Shown piece by piece: positions 19,125-28,058 of a stretch of 47,326 nt of DNA. The translations under genes and the position numbers were made by a program. A model generated the notes under the pieces. That model was not told the DNA's origin and did no database searches. It worked only from the letters and a program-made list of their open reading frames with translations. The stretch comes from Colwellia psychrerythraea (GTDB taxonomy: Bacteria > Pseudomonadota > Gammaproteobacteria > Enterobacterales > Alteromonadaceae). The DNA is taken from the NCBI GenBank assembly GCA_002163005.1, contig MAAF01000114.1:1-47326 (forward strand), given 5' to 3'. Position 1 is the stretch's first letter; each line of letters begins with the position of its first letter.

Positions 19125-19967
19125 TTAATTAGCCAATAACTGTTCAATAAAAAATTCTAAGTGCCCTGATGCCTGTTTAGGGATTGGCCATTGGCTAACC
19201 TTCTTTGCTAAATCAACATAAGCTAATGCAGCTGGAGATTGTGGGTAGGCCTCTACAATAACTTGTTGTTTGCGCACAGATTTTCTCATATTCTCATCGT
19301 ATGGGATTACAGCGACTAATTCAATTGCAACATCAAGAAATCTGTCAGTTACTTTAGTTAGCTTTGCAAAAAGTTGCTGCCCCTCTTTAGGGCTACGTAC
19401 CATATTTGCAACTACTTTAAATTTGAATACGCCGTGGTCACGGCTCAATAACTTCATCAGAGCATAACAATCTGTAATGGAGGTTGGTTCATCACAAACC
19501 ACTAACATGACATCTTGCGCAGCACGAGTGAAGCTCAAGACCATGTCAGAAATACCAGCAGCCGTATCAACAATAAGTACATCAAACTGCGTTTGCATTT
19601 CACTGAAGGCTCGGATCAGACCAGCGTGTTCGGATGGCGTCAAATCCACCATTGATTGTGAACCAGATGTCGCAGGAATAATTTTTATGCCAGCAGGGCC
19701 ATCAATAATAATATCATCGAGTTCACACTCTCCTGATAATACATGAGATAAATTACGCTTAACCCTTAACCCTAACATTACATCTACATTCGCAAGGCCT
19801 AAATCGGCATCGAGAACTAAAACCCGCTTACCTAGTTGTCCTAGAGCAATAGCGGTATTCAACGAGGTATTAGTTTTACCAACACCACCTTTTCCGCCAG
19901 AAACTGCTACCACTTTAACTTGCTGTAAACCTTGCATCTTTCTTAAGCCGCTCGCTTGATCTATCAT
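19125..19967 (-). CDS. flhG: MinD-like ATPase FlhG (FleN), flagellar number regulator
   Basis: FlhG limits polar flagellum number by countering FlhF and by inhibiting FlrA/FleQ. The N-terminus has the conserved DQASGLRKMQ segment known to stimulate FlhF GTPase. The deviant Walker A (SGGKGGVGKTNTSLN) is at residues 23-37, followed by VLDADLGLANVDVMLGL and FDVLIVDTAAGISDMVLSF. The C-terminal helix should bind membrane. The 280 residues match the family. It follows flhF after 46 bases and precedes fliA. ParC, 7 kb away, is a second ATPase of the same superfamily with a different task. Confidence 0.95.
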   Translation of the reverse strand: MIDQASGLRKMQGLQQVKVVAVSGGKGGVGKTNTSLNTAIALGQLGKRVLVLDADLGLANVDVMLGLRVKRNLSHVLSGECELDDIIIDGPAGIKIIPATSGSQSMVDLTPSEHAGLIRAFSEMQTQFDVLIVDTAAGISDMVLSFTRAAQDVMLVVCDEPTSITDCYALMKLLSRDHGVFKFKVVANMVRSPKEGQQLFAKLTKVTDRFLDVAIELVAVIPYDENMRKSVRKQQVIVEAYPQSPAALAYVDLAKKVSQWPIPKQASGHLEFFIEQLLAN

Positions 19968-20013
19968 TTAATTATTACTTCTAATTATATACATTTAGCT
20001 GTTAGCTAGAGTC

Positions 20014-21558
20014 TTATAACGTTGTGGCGGGTGCAACAGGCATCGGCCGCAATACAGTGACATTGCTATTTACTGACTTAGTCGCCATCTTATCTGCAAG
20101 GGTAACTAATTTCTCAGCATTTGCAACTTTAATATCTTCTGGAACTCTTTGTCCATCAGTAAGATAACCTATTGGCAAACCATTTTGAATCGAAGTTGTA
20201 ATTATTTCACCAATACTGATACTTTCGTCAAGTTTAGTATAAATACAACCCGATAATGGTACTTTTTTAAAGCGATCTACATTTTCTTGCATGACGCCTT
20301 GTTGAGTATTCGCTGCTAATACTAAATAATTTCGAATTCTTACCCGAGCATTTGACACTAATGCGGTCAACTGCTCAGCTAAACGCATATCTCGTTGTCC
20401 CATACCGGCAGTATCAATTAATATCAATTTCTTCTTCGAGTACTGCTGTAATAACACATCTAACGCTTGGCTGTCTTTAGCAAGACTCACTTGACAACCA
20501 ATAATCTTTCCATAGGTTGCTAATTGCTCAAAGCCTGCAATACGAAAAGTATCAGTAGAAATAAGCGCAACTTGATCGCTGCCATGTACTTGTGAGAAGC
20601 CTGCTGCAAGTTTGGCAATAGTCGTGGTTTTCCCTACGCCTGTAGGACCAACTAAAGCAACTACTCCACCACGATTGATTATATCATTCTGTGTGGTATT
20701 AATTTGTTGGGAGATGAGTTGTGTTGCTTGTAGCCAAGCTTCTTTTTCATGTGATTGCTCAGGAACGTATCCTGCAATTTGATCAGCAATTTGTTCATTT
20801 AACCCTAAAGCAAGTAATCGATTGACCAACACTGCTCGCTGAGGATCTTTTTGTGCCATATCTTGCCACATTAAACCTGACACTTGATGCTCTAACAATG
20901 ATCGAATAGAAGCCATTTCTTGCTGCATTTTAGCAAAATCTTGTGTAGATACTTGTGCATCATCATTTACACCAATAGCTAATGGGCTTGAAGAAGACAT
21001 ATTATTGGAGATATTAGCAGTGATTTGGTCACTATTATATTGCTCGGCTTCTGAACTAGATGCCTGTTGTTGTATGCTACTAGACATATTATCAGAGGTT
21101 GAATGACTTAAGCGGTCGGTAAAACTCTTTAACTGTTGCTCAATACTCGCGTCGTCGAAGTTAGTAGGCTCTTGTTGTGAAGATGGTTGTTGTGGCGCAG
21201 GTTGTTGCACTTGACGATTTAGTAAAGCTGACAAACTATCCGCAGGTGCATGCTCAACTATACGTTCATTAACCGTTGATGAAGCATTAATGTTTACCAG
21301 TGTTTGTTGACCAAGTTTTACCACGTCATTGCTAATCTCTCTAGCACTCGATGAGTTTTCCTGTAATTGAACTGCATGAGGTTTTTCCTCTGAAAACTGC
21401 GCAGGAGGTACCGCCTGGTTGTAATCAACAGCAGCCATTAATTCCACACCTTCAGGAATTTTTTTATTGGACATGATAACCGCATCAACGCCAAGTTCTT
21501 CTTTTATCTGCGCTAATGCAGTGCGCATATCTTTGGCAACAAAACGTCTAATTTTCAT
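20014..21558 (-). CDS. flhF: SRP-type GTPase FlhF, polar flagellum placement
   Basis: FlhF marks the pole and recruits the first flagellar parts such as FliF. The start is the ATG at 21558, with GAGG 6 bases upstream; a TTG two codons earlier is less likely. The 514 residues are longer than many FlhF proteins because of a Gln/Ser-rich B domain (about 50-200). The NG GTPase domain follows: Walker A GPTGVGKTTTIAKLA (residues 304-318), DTFRIAGFEQL, LILIDTAGMGQRD and CIYTKLDESISIGEIITT. It lies 58 bases after flhA and 46 before flhG. Confidence 0.95.
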   Translation of the reverse strand: MKIRRFVAKDMRTALAQIKEELGVDAVIMSNKKIPEGVELMAAVDYNQAVPPAQFSEEKPHAVQLQENSSSAREISNDVVKLGQQTLVNINASSTVNERIVEHAPADSLSALLNRQVQQPAPQQPSSQQEPTNFDDASIEQQLKSFTDRLSHSTSDNMSSSIQQQASSSEAEQYNSDQITANISNNMSSSSPLAIGVNDDAQVSTQDFAKMQQEMASIRSLLEHQVSGLMWQDMAQKDPQRAVLVNRLLALGLNEQIADQIAGYVPEQSHEKEAWLQATQLISQQINTTQNDIINRGGVVALVGPTGVGKTTTIAKLAAGFSQVHGSDQVALISTDTFRIAGFEQLATYGKIIGCQVSLAKDSQALDVLLQQYSKKKLILIDTAGMGQRDMRLAEQLTALVSNARVRIRNYLVLAANTQQGVMQENVDRFKKVPLSGCIYTKLDESISIGEIITTSIQNGLPIGYLTDGQRVPEDIKVANAEKLVTLADKMATKSVNSNVTVLRPMPVAPATTL

Positions 21559-21616
21559 ATCCAACCTCTTTTTAGCTCTTAGTTATAACAATGCTCTGCA
21601 TTAGTTTAACTGATTA

Positions 21617-23719
21617 TTACTGCCCAATAGCACTAACTATTTTAATTTGTTTGTCATCAGGTATTTCCTGATATGAAATCACACGTAGGCTTGGAATAGT
21701 ATATTTAACAAACTTAGCCAAAACATGTCGCAAAATTCCTGACGTTAATAATATTGGTGTATCACCAGCCATTTCTTGCTGGTTTGATCCTTCAGTTAAT
21801 GATTGTTGTAAGCGTTCCGCTAACCCTGGTTCAATACCAGCACCATCATCCCCTGCCATTTGCATAGATTGATGCAACATCTGTTCCAATTCAGGAGCCA
21901 AAGTTATGACGGGTACTTCTTGCGCGCCACCAACAAGGTCTTGCACGATAAACTTTCTTAAACTAATTCGCACAGCAGCGGTTAATACTTCAGCATCTTG
22001 ACTTTTCGGTCCATATTCAACCAAGGTTTGTACTATAGAGCGCATATCACGCACAGCAACACCTTCATTCATTAAGCTTTGCAATACTTTCACAACTGTA
22101 CCTAACGTTAAGGTATCAGGAACAAAACCTTCAACTAACTTAGGGTAGTTTTTAGCAAGTAAATCTAATAGGTTTTGAACTTCTTCATGGCCTAATAACT
22201 GGGCGGCATTATTGGTTAGTATTTGACTTAAATGAGTAGCTAATACCGTAGCAGAGTCAACCACTGTGTAACCTAAGGTTTGCGCTTGTTCACGTTGGTT
22301 TTGATTAATCCACGTTGCATCGAGGCCAAAAGCGGGATCTTTAGTAGCTACGCCATCTAACTGACCAAATACTTGTCCAGGATTAATGGCGAGTTCTTGG
22401 TCGTGTCTAATTTGTGCCGTGCCGACAACAACCCCCATTAAAGATATTTGATAACTGTTCGGGTCTAAATCTAAATTGTCTCGAATATGCACTGCGGGTA
22501 CTAAAAAACCAAACTCTTGTGAAAGCTTTTTACGTACGCCTTTAATTCGACTTAGTAACTCCCCACCCTGCGCTTTATCTACTAATGGAATTAAACGATA
22601 GCCAATTTCTAAACCAATGACATCAACATGATTGACATCATCCCAATCGAGTTCTTTTACCTCATCTTCTTTTTGTTGATGCTGAACTTGTTCATCTTGT
22701 GCTTGTTTTTCAAGTTCAACTTTTAGATTTACTTTATTCCTAGCGCCAAAAAATGCAGCTGCAGCAATGATCGCAGCAAATAACAAAAAGACAAAATGAG
22801 GCATACCTGGAATGACACCCATCACAAACATCACACCTGCCGCGACGTAAAGTGACTTTTCTTGTCCCAGTTGACTACTTACTTGCTCGCCCATATCTTG
22901 CGAGGTATTTTGGCGGGTTACCACAATTGCAGTACCAATTGATAACAACAAGCCCGGTATTTGTGCAACCAGACCATCACCAATCGTAAGCAAAGTATAT
23001 ATCTCAACCGCACGATTAAAAGATAAATCATGCTGTACCATACCAATAATTAAGCCACCAATAATATTGATAAATAAGATCAAAATACCTGCTATTGCAT
23101 CGCCTTTTACAAACTTACTGGCACCATCCATAGATCCGTAAAAGTCAGCTTCACTCGTTACTTCAGTCCTTCGCTCTTTAGCCTGCTCTTGCGTAATAAA
23201 GCCGGCATTTAAATCAGCATCAATTGCCATTTGTTTACCTGGCATTGCATCTAAGGTAAAGCGAGCCGTTACTTCAGCTATTCGTCCGGCACCTTTTGTC
23301 ACAACAACAAAGTTAATAATGATCAAGATAAGAAAAACAACTAAACCAACAGCATAGTTTCCGCCAATAACAACGGAGCCAAATGCTTCAATTACCTTAC
23401 CTGCAGCTTCAGGACCTTCATGACCTTCTAATAATACGACTCGGGTGCTGGCAACATTCAGCGCCAGCCTTAAAATAGTCGCTACCAGTAAAACGGCAGG
23501 AAAAGAACCAAAATCAAGAGGTTTTAAGGTGTACACAGTGATAAGTAATACAACGAGAGAAAGCGCGATATTAAAAGAAAATAAAATATCTAATAACCAA
23601 GCGGGCATAGGTAAAATAATCATACCTAAAGCAGCCATCACCAATAGAGGTGTGCCTAAACCCGATAAGTGGCGTAGTTTGGATTTATCGAACTGATTAA
23701 AATAAGCGGCTAATTGCAT
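21617..23719 (-). CDS. flhA: Flagellar type III export gate protein FlhA
   Basis: FlhA forms the nonameric ring of the export gate and uses the proton motive force. The 700 residues match the family. Eight TM segments fill about 20-330, with the FHIPEP signature RIAEVTARFTLDAMPGKQMAIDADLNAG between them. A long cytoplasmic domain follows, including EIGYRLIPLVDKAQGGELLSRI, the substrate and chaperone docking platform. A sigma-54-like promoter lies 40 bases upstream, so flhA probably heads the flhA-flhF-flhG-fliA operon. flhB ends 140 bases upstream and belongs to a separate unit. Confidence 0.97.
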   Translation of the reverse strand: MQLAAYFNQFDKSKLRHLSGLGTPLLVMAALGMIILPMPAWLLDILFSFNIALSLVVLLITVYTLKPLDFGSFPAVLLVATILRLALNVASTRVVLLEGHEGPEAAGKVIEAFGSVVIGGNYAVGLVVFLILIIINFVVVTKGAGRIAEVTARFTLDAMPGKQMAIDADLNAGFITQEQAKERRTEVTSEADFYGSMDGASKFVKGDAIAGILILFINIIGGLIIGMVQHDLSFNRAVEIYTLLTIGDGLVAQIPGLLLSIGTAIVVTRQNTSQDMGEQVSSQLGQEKSLYVAAGVMFVMGVIPGMPHFVFLLFAAIIAAAAFFGARNKVNLKVELEKQAQDEQVQHQQKEDEVKELDWDDVNHVDVIGLEIGYRLIPLVDKAQGGELLSRIKGVRKKLSQEFGFLVPAVHIRDNLDLDPNSYQISLMGVVVGTAQIRHDQELAINPGQVFGQLDGVATKDPAFGLDATWINQNQREQAQTLGYTVVDSATVLATHLSQILTNNAAQLLGHEEVQNLLDLLAKNYPKLVEGFVPDTLTLGTVVKVLQSLMNEGVAVRDMRSIVQTLVEYGPKSQDAEVLTAAVRISLRKFIVQDLVGGAQEVPVITLAPELEQMLHQSMQMAGDDGAGIEPGLAERLQQSLTEGSNQQEMAGDTPILLTSGILRHVLAKFVKYTIPSLRVISYQEIPDDKQIKIVSAIGQ

Positions 23720-23758
23720 TACTACTTCATGATGTTTTTTTGACAGTTGTCTTGATTT

Positions 23759-23776
23759 AGCAATTCTTATACCAAA
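23759..23776 (-). promoter_or_regulatory. Sigma-54-type promoter before flhA
   Basis: Read on the minus strand: TTGGTAT, 5 bases, TTGCTAA, with exact GG-N10-GC spacing (GG at 23773-23772, GC at 23761-23760). The flhA start codon is about 40 bases downstream of the -12 element. The position and the known FlrA/sigma-54 control of flhA in polar systems support the call. Confidence 0.75.
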
Positions 23777-23859
23777 ACAGACAGCAGCAATTATTTCCGA
23801 TGAAAGCTAAAGGTTTCACCAGATATTTGAAAAAAAACTAGTTTAACATTACTAAGTCA

Positions 23860-24990
23860 CTAATACCTAAATTCATCGGGTATTGGAAGTTCTTTAGCAA
23901 TTGGCGTTGGCCTTTTAGCTTTACCTTTTTTATGTTCGTTAAGTTGAAAGATAAAGGCTAATACTTGAGCGACAGCAGCAAACAACTCTTCGGGAATATC
24001 ATCGCCAACTTCAGCAGTATAATAGAGTGAACGAGCTAAAGCCGGAGATTGAATTATTTCTACTTGATGCTCTTTAGCAATGGTACGAATATGTAAAGCC
24101 ATCTCATCAACGCCCTTTGCAGATAACACTGGAGCGCCACCTCCAGCTGCATCATATTTAAGCGCGATAGAGAAATGGGTAGGATTGGTAATAACCACAT
24201 CAGACTCAGGTACGTCCTGCATCATGCGTCGTTGAGACATTTCATATTGGGTTCGGCGAATACGGCCTTTGATTTCGGGACTACCCTCTGTTCCCTTATG
24301 CTCATCTTTAATTTCTTGTTTGGTCATTTTTAACTGGCGATTGTGATTCCAAACTTGGTACGGCGCATCAATAATAACAATAATCCCTATTGATAGAGCA
24401 AGCACCAAAAACATCCACTGCAACATCGTAATGGCATGTTCAAAGTTAGCAGGAATGGTTTCTTGACTTAAACCTAGAATTTCCTCGAACAAACCAGTTA
24501 GTAACAAAAAAGCGACAATAAAAACAACAAAGAATTTTAAAATTGATTTAATAAGTTCAACTGCAGCTTGTACTCCAAACATACGTTTAAAGCCTGCCAT
24601 TGGAGATAACTTACTTGCCTTTGGCATCATGGCATCCCCTGAAAAACTCATGCCACCAAGTAACGTATTACCAATAAATGCTGCAAGCATGACAATAAAA
24701 AAAATCCATAATAATGGCGGGACAATTTGATAAATACCGTCATTGATCACTTTAAACAGTGCATTTATATCCATTGCTTCTTCACGGCTTATGCTAAACA
24801 TATGACTCATCATATTAGCCATTGAGTTAGCTAAAGCCTTTCCCATCAATAGCATGGCGCAAGCACTACCTACCAAAACAAAAAAAGTGCCTAAATCTTT
24901 AGAGCGAGCAATTTGCCCTTTTTTACGGGCATCGGTTAGTTTTTTTGCCGTCGGTTCTTCAGTTTTTTCACCGCTATCAGAATCAGCCAT
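23860..24990 (-). CDS. flhB: Flagellar export gate protein FlhB
   Basis: FlhB is the export switch that changes secretion from rod/hook to filament parts when the hook is complete, with FliK as the ruler. The 376 residues carry four TM helices (about 33-50, 90-112, 145-168, 188-208) and a cytoplasmic domain with the self-cleaving NPTH motif at 269-272, the same number as in E. coli. The basic N-terminus (EKTEEPTAKKLTDARKKGQIARS) is typical. The fliR stop codon directly precedes its ATG and the ribosome-binding site is inside fliR. It is the last gene of the fliK-to-flhB run. Confidence 0.97.
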   Translation of the reverse strand: MADSDSGEKTEEPTAKKLTDARKKGQIARSKDLGTFFVLVGSACAMLLMGKALANSMANMMSHMFSISREEAMDINALFKVINDGIYQIVPPLLWIFFIVMLAAFIGNTLLGGMSFSGDAMMPKASKLSPMAGFKRMFGVQAAVELIKSILKFFVVFIVAFLLLTGLFEEILGLSQETIPANFEHAITMLQWMFLVLALSIGIIVIIDAPYQVWNHNRQLKMTKQEIKDEHKGTEGSPEIKGRIRRTQYEMSQRRMMQDVPESDVVITNPTHFSIALKYDAAGGGAPVLSAKGVDEMALHIRTIAKEHQVEIIQSPALARSLYYTAEVGDDIPEELFAAVAQVLAFIFQLNEHKKGKAKRPTPIAKELPIPDEFRY

Positions 24991-25773
24991 TTACCTCGCC
25001 TTACAATCAATAAGATAACAACTAAAATCCAGCGCCCGTTGCCATTGCAATTCAAAATGAGTAAAAAAGTTACCAAAGGTTAACCACATAATAAGCAAAC
25101 CGGCCATCATGGTGATAGGGAAACCAATGGCAAAAATGTTCAGTTGCGGAGCCGCTCTGGTCATAATACCAAAAGAAAAATTGATTAATAACATCGCTGT
25201 TATTGGCGCTAATGCAAGTGATAACGCAGTCGCAAACATCCATCCGCCCCATTCAACTACTTCTCGGTACTTGATGCTAGACAAGTGCTCTGTGGGGATG
25301 GGCAACGTATCGAAACTAGCGACAATAAATTGTAAATAAGCAAGGTGACCATCCATCACCCAAAATAACAGTGAAGATAAAATGAGAAAGAATTGTCCAA
25401 TGGCAGGCACATTCATACCACTGGCAGGATCAACTAAAGAAGCGAAACCAAGACCCGATTGCATAGCAATGATTTGACCCGCGAGGGTAAAGGTATTAAC
25501 CACCATGATAGTCACAAAGCCAAGCATAACGCCGATAATCATTTGCTGCCCCAATAAAATTGCGGTGTTAAGTGACATTAAATTATTTACACTAGCGGGA
25601 GGGATTGCCGGCATCACAGCAATGGTAACACTGATACATAAAAATACTTTAACTCGGCCAGGAATGGTCTTTGAACTAAAACCTATCATGGTCATAATCA
25701 AAGCCGAAATACGACTAAAGGGCAAAAGAAAATCTGCCATATATTGATTAATAATAGACTCAGTAAATTCCAT
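24991..25773 (-). CDS. fliR: Flagellar export gate protein FliR
   Basis: FliR forms part of the FliPQR export channel in the centre of the MS ring. The 260 residues are mainly six hydrophobic segments. Recognisable family stretches are PFSRISALIMTMIGFSSKTIPGRVK, GQQMIIGVMLGFVTIMVVNTFTLAGQIIAMQSGLGFASLVDP and LALAPITAMLLINFSFGIMTRAAPQLNIFAIGFP. It lies 49 bases after fliQ and directly abuts flhB, the usual order. Confidence 0.96.
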   Translation of the reverse strand: MEFTESIINQYMADFLLPFSRISALIMTMIGFSSKTIPGRVKVFLCISVTIAVMPAIPPASVNNLMSLNTAILLGQQMIIGVMLGFVTIMVVNTFTLAGQIIAMQSGLGFASLVDPASGMNVPAIGQFFLILSSLLFWVMDGHLAYLQFIVASFDTLPIPTEHLSSIKYREVVEWGGWMFATALSLALAPITAMLLINFSFGIMTRAAPQLNIFAIGFPITMMAGLLIMWLTFGNFFTHFELQWQRALDFSCYLIDCKAR

Positions 25774-25822
25774 TAAACTGCTCTATCAAAAGAATTCTCA
25801 GCCACATCACGAGCTAATAACA

Positions 25823-26092
25823 CTAGACAATCACGCTGGGAATACTAGCAATCAGCCGGATAGTATAATCCATCACTTTTTGTACTAACCAATGTCCACC
25901 AATAATTAACGCAAGTAAGGTGACAATTAATCTTGGTAAAAAACTTAAGGTTTGTTCGTTAATGGATGTTGCGGCTTGAAAAACAGCGACCATTAGGCCC
26001 ACGGCTAGACTCGGCAGGATAATAGCGCACACTAAAATGATCACAAGTAATAATGCATCACCTAGCATATCTATATAAATTTCTGGTCCCAT
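25823..26092 (-). CDS. fliQ: Flagellar export gate protein FliQ
   Basis: FliQ wraps the FliPR core of the export channel. The 89 residues match the family exactly and contain two TM helices (about 14-38 and 55-75) with the signature VGLMVAVFQAATSINEQTLSFLPRLI between them. It sits between fliP (47 bases upstream) and fliR (49 downstream). Confidence 0.96.
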   Translation of the reverse strand: MGPEIYIDMLGDALLLVIILVCAIILPSLAVGLMVAVFQAATSINEQTLSFLPRLIVTLLALIIGGHWLVQKVMDYTIRLIASIPSVIV

Positions 26093-26139
26093 AACTTACT
26101 CTCTTTTACTTAACTAGTTACTGTAAGCTTACCATTTTT

Positions 26140-26898
26140 CTAACTACCCATTCCGTAACTGGTTGCGATAGTACCGATAACTAAGTTCCAACCATCAACC
26201 AAAACAAATAACATGAGTTTAAAAGGTAAAGATACAATCATGGGGGAAAGCATCATCATGCCCATCGCCATTAAAATACTGGCAACAACCAAATCGATAA
26301 TCAAAAAGGGAATGAAGAGGATAAAGCCAATCTGAAAAGCCGTTTTTAATTCACTAATGATAAAAGCAGGAATAATTACCGTCATCGGTAAATCAGTAGG
26401 TTCATCCACCGCATCAATTCCGGCCATTGCCGCTAAAGTATCAAGATCTTTAACGCGTGTCTGCTCTAGCATAAAGGCACGTAAGGGTACCTTACCCAAG
26501 TTAATCGCTTCAGTGGAGGTTAACGTCTCTGATAAATAGGGTTGAATGGCCGTTTTATCTATTTGATTATAAACTGGTGTCATAATAAAGAGAGTCATAA
26601 AGAGGGTTAAGCCAATAATCACCTGATTAGACGGTGTTTGCTGAAGACCAAAGGCTTGTCGTAAAATCGCCATCACCACGACAATACGAGTAAACGATGT
26701 CATCATAATAACCGCCGCTGGAATAAAACTCAGCGCCGTCATAAAAATTAAAATTTGTAAGTTTACCGAATACTCTTGTGAGCCATCAGGATTGGTTGTC
26801 AGTGTTAATGCTGATAGAGATAAATCCTCGGCAAAGGCACCAAAACTCATGCTGAGTAAGGTTAATGCTATGATAGTGAATAACAAAATTCTTTTCAT
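26140..26898 (-). CDS. fliP: Flagellar export gate protein FliP
   Basis: FliP forms the core of the export channel. I take the ATG at 26898: it starts a clean signal peptide ([23 protein letters not shown], cleaved before ED). A TTG nine codons earlier would spoil this. No strong Shine-Dalgarno sequence precedes the ATG, so translation may depend on fliO. The mature part carries the FliP signatures [46 protein letters not shown] and [44 protein letters not shown]. At 252 residues it matches E. coli FliP (245). Confidence 0.95.
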   Translation of the reverse strand: MKRILLFTIIALTLLSMSFGAFAEDLSLSALTLTTNPDGSQEYSVNLQILIFMTALSFIPAAVIMMTSFTRIVVVMAILRQAFGLQQTPSNQVIIGLTLFMTLFIMTPVYNQIDKTAIQPYLSETLTSTEAINLGKVPLRAFMLEQTRVKDLDTLAAMAGIDAVDEPTDLPMTVIIPAFIISELKTAFQIGFILFIPFLIIDLVVASILMAMGMMMLSPMIVSLPFKLMLFVLVDGWNLVIGTIATSYGMGS

Positions 26899-26958
26899 GG
26901 TTCGTTGGTAATCCCTAAAAAACAACCTGATTTAAAGTAGTTATGCTGATATTTATTA

Positions 26959-27513
26959 CTAAAGCTTTTTAGCCGATAGAAAAGACAACAGGTTTTTTGG
27001 TAACTCGGCGGCTTTTAATGTTTGAGTCGCTAATGGCTCGTCTAACCGTTCAATTAAGGTAACCTGTTGTGCCGTAACCCCTAAGAGTAACTGTTGTTCT
27101 CCGGCTTGAATAACAACCACACGCTCTTTAGCGCCTAACGATAAACTCGTTACAACTTTTAGTTGGCTAACACTTTGTTGAGTAAAATTAAAACGCTTAA
27201 GTACCAAGGCACAAATAATAATTAACGCGAGTACCATTAACAACGATAAGATCATGCTGCCAGCATCCATATTTGCCATGACATGCTTACCTACTTCCGG
27301 GGTGTTGTTATTGTTTATTTGTGACTCAGGAACTTGTTGAACTAAGCCTTGCTGGGTTATAGCTTCTTGATCAACACTTTGCTGATCTACACCTTGGTCA
27401 GTGACAACTTTTTTAATCAAGTCATTTTCAGAAACATTCTCTTGCGCTAAAACCATGAGAGACAGTAAACAACAACTAAAAGCTAGTAATATGCGTATTG
27501 TTTTTAATATCAT
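26959..27513 (-). CDS. fliO: Flagellar biosynthesis protein FliO
   Basis: FliO helps FliP assemble and is poorly conserved. The 184 residues start with a signal-like hydrophobic stretch (about 6-23), then a periplasmic segment of about 50 residues rich in Gln, Val and Asn, then one TM helix (MILSLLMVLALIIICALVLKRF, about 81-102) and a cytoplasmic FliO domain (QLKVVTSLSLGAKERVVVIQAGEQQLLLGVTAQQVTLIERL). The call rests on that domain and on the position between fliN and fliP. The long extra N-terminal part is the odd element; E. coli FliO (121 residues) lacks it. Confidence 0.92.
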   Translation of the reverse strand: MILKTIRILLAFSCCLLSLMVLAQENVSENDLIKKVVTDQGVDQQSVDQEAITQQGLVQQVPESQINNNNTPEVGKHVMANMDAGSMILSLLMVLALIIICALVLKRFNFTQQSVSQLKVVTSLSLGAKERVVVIQAGEQQLLLGVTAQQVTLIERLDEPLATQTLKAAELPKNLLSFLSAKKL

Positions 27514-27550
27514 TTTAGTTTTCTACTTACTTCATGTTCAATAAATTACT

Positions 27551-27946
27551 TTATTTTAACTTTTTAATACGTTCAACTTGACTAACTACATCGGTTAAAC
27601 GAATACCAAACTTATCGTTAACAACAACCACTTCGCCATGAGCAATTAAAGTGCCATTAACTAATACATCAAGAGACTCACCCGCTACTCGGTCTAATTC
27701 CACTACCGAACCTTGATTTAACTGCAATAAATTTCTTATGCTAATATTACTTCGACCTACTTCCATCGAAATAGTCACAGGAATATCTAATATAGCATCA
27801 AGCTTTCTCTTTTCATCACCCGTAATAGGTGTATCATCTGGGGTTAACTCTTCCAACTCAATTGTTTCAGCGCTCGCTTTTGCTTCAGCTTGCTCATCAA
27901 GTGCCTCATCCCACATACTTAGATCTTCATCTTTATCGTTACTCAT
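27551..27946 (-). CDS. fliN: Flagellar motor switch protein FliN
   Basis: FliN forms the base of the C ring and helps dock the export ATPase. The 131 residues have an acidic N-terminal half (1-50) and a C-terminal surface-presentation domain: ILDIPVTISMEVGRSNISIRNLLQLNQGSVVELDRVAGESLDVLVNGTLIAHGEVVVVNDKFGIRLTDVV. This is the standard FliN fold, and the length is close to E. coli FliN (137). It follows fliM after 111 bases occupied mostly by one copy of the palindromic repeat. Confidence 0.97.
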   Translation of the reverse strand: MSNDKDEDLSMWDEALDEQAEAKASAETIELEELTPDDTPITGDEKRKLDAILDIPVTISMEVGRSNISIRNLLQLNQGSVVELDRVAGESLDVLVNGTLIAHGEVVVVNDKFGIRLTDVVSQVERIKKLK

Positions 27947-27988
27947 ACCACTGGCCTCAATTTATAATTTTGTTCAAATAGTTCAACT

Positions 27989-28058
27989 TATACCCGCTCC
28001 ACTTGAAGATGCTCGTTTCAGGAAGTCTGAGCGATGCATCTTCAAGTGGAACGGGTAT
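27989..28058. repeat. Palindromic repeat, copy 2 (70 bp), between fliM and fliN
   Basis: TATACCCGCTCCACTTGAAG at the left end and CTTCAAGTGGAACGGGTAT at the right end are near-perfect inverses, so the whole element can fold into one long stem. It begins at the fliM stop codon: the fliM TAA is read from 28060-28058. The same arms occur in copies 1 and 3. Confidence 0.88.
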
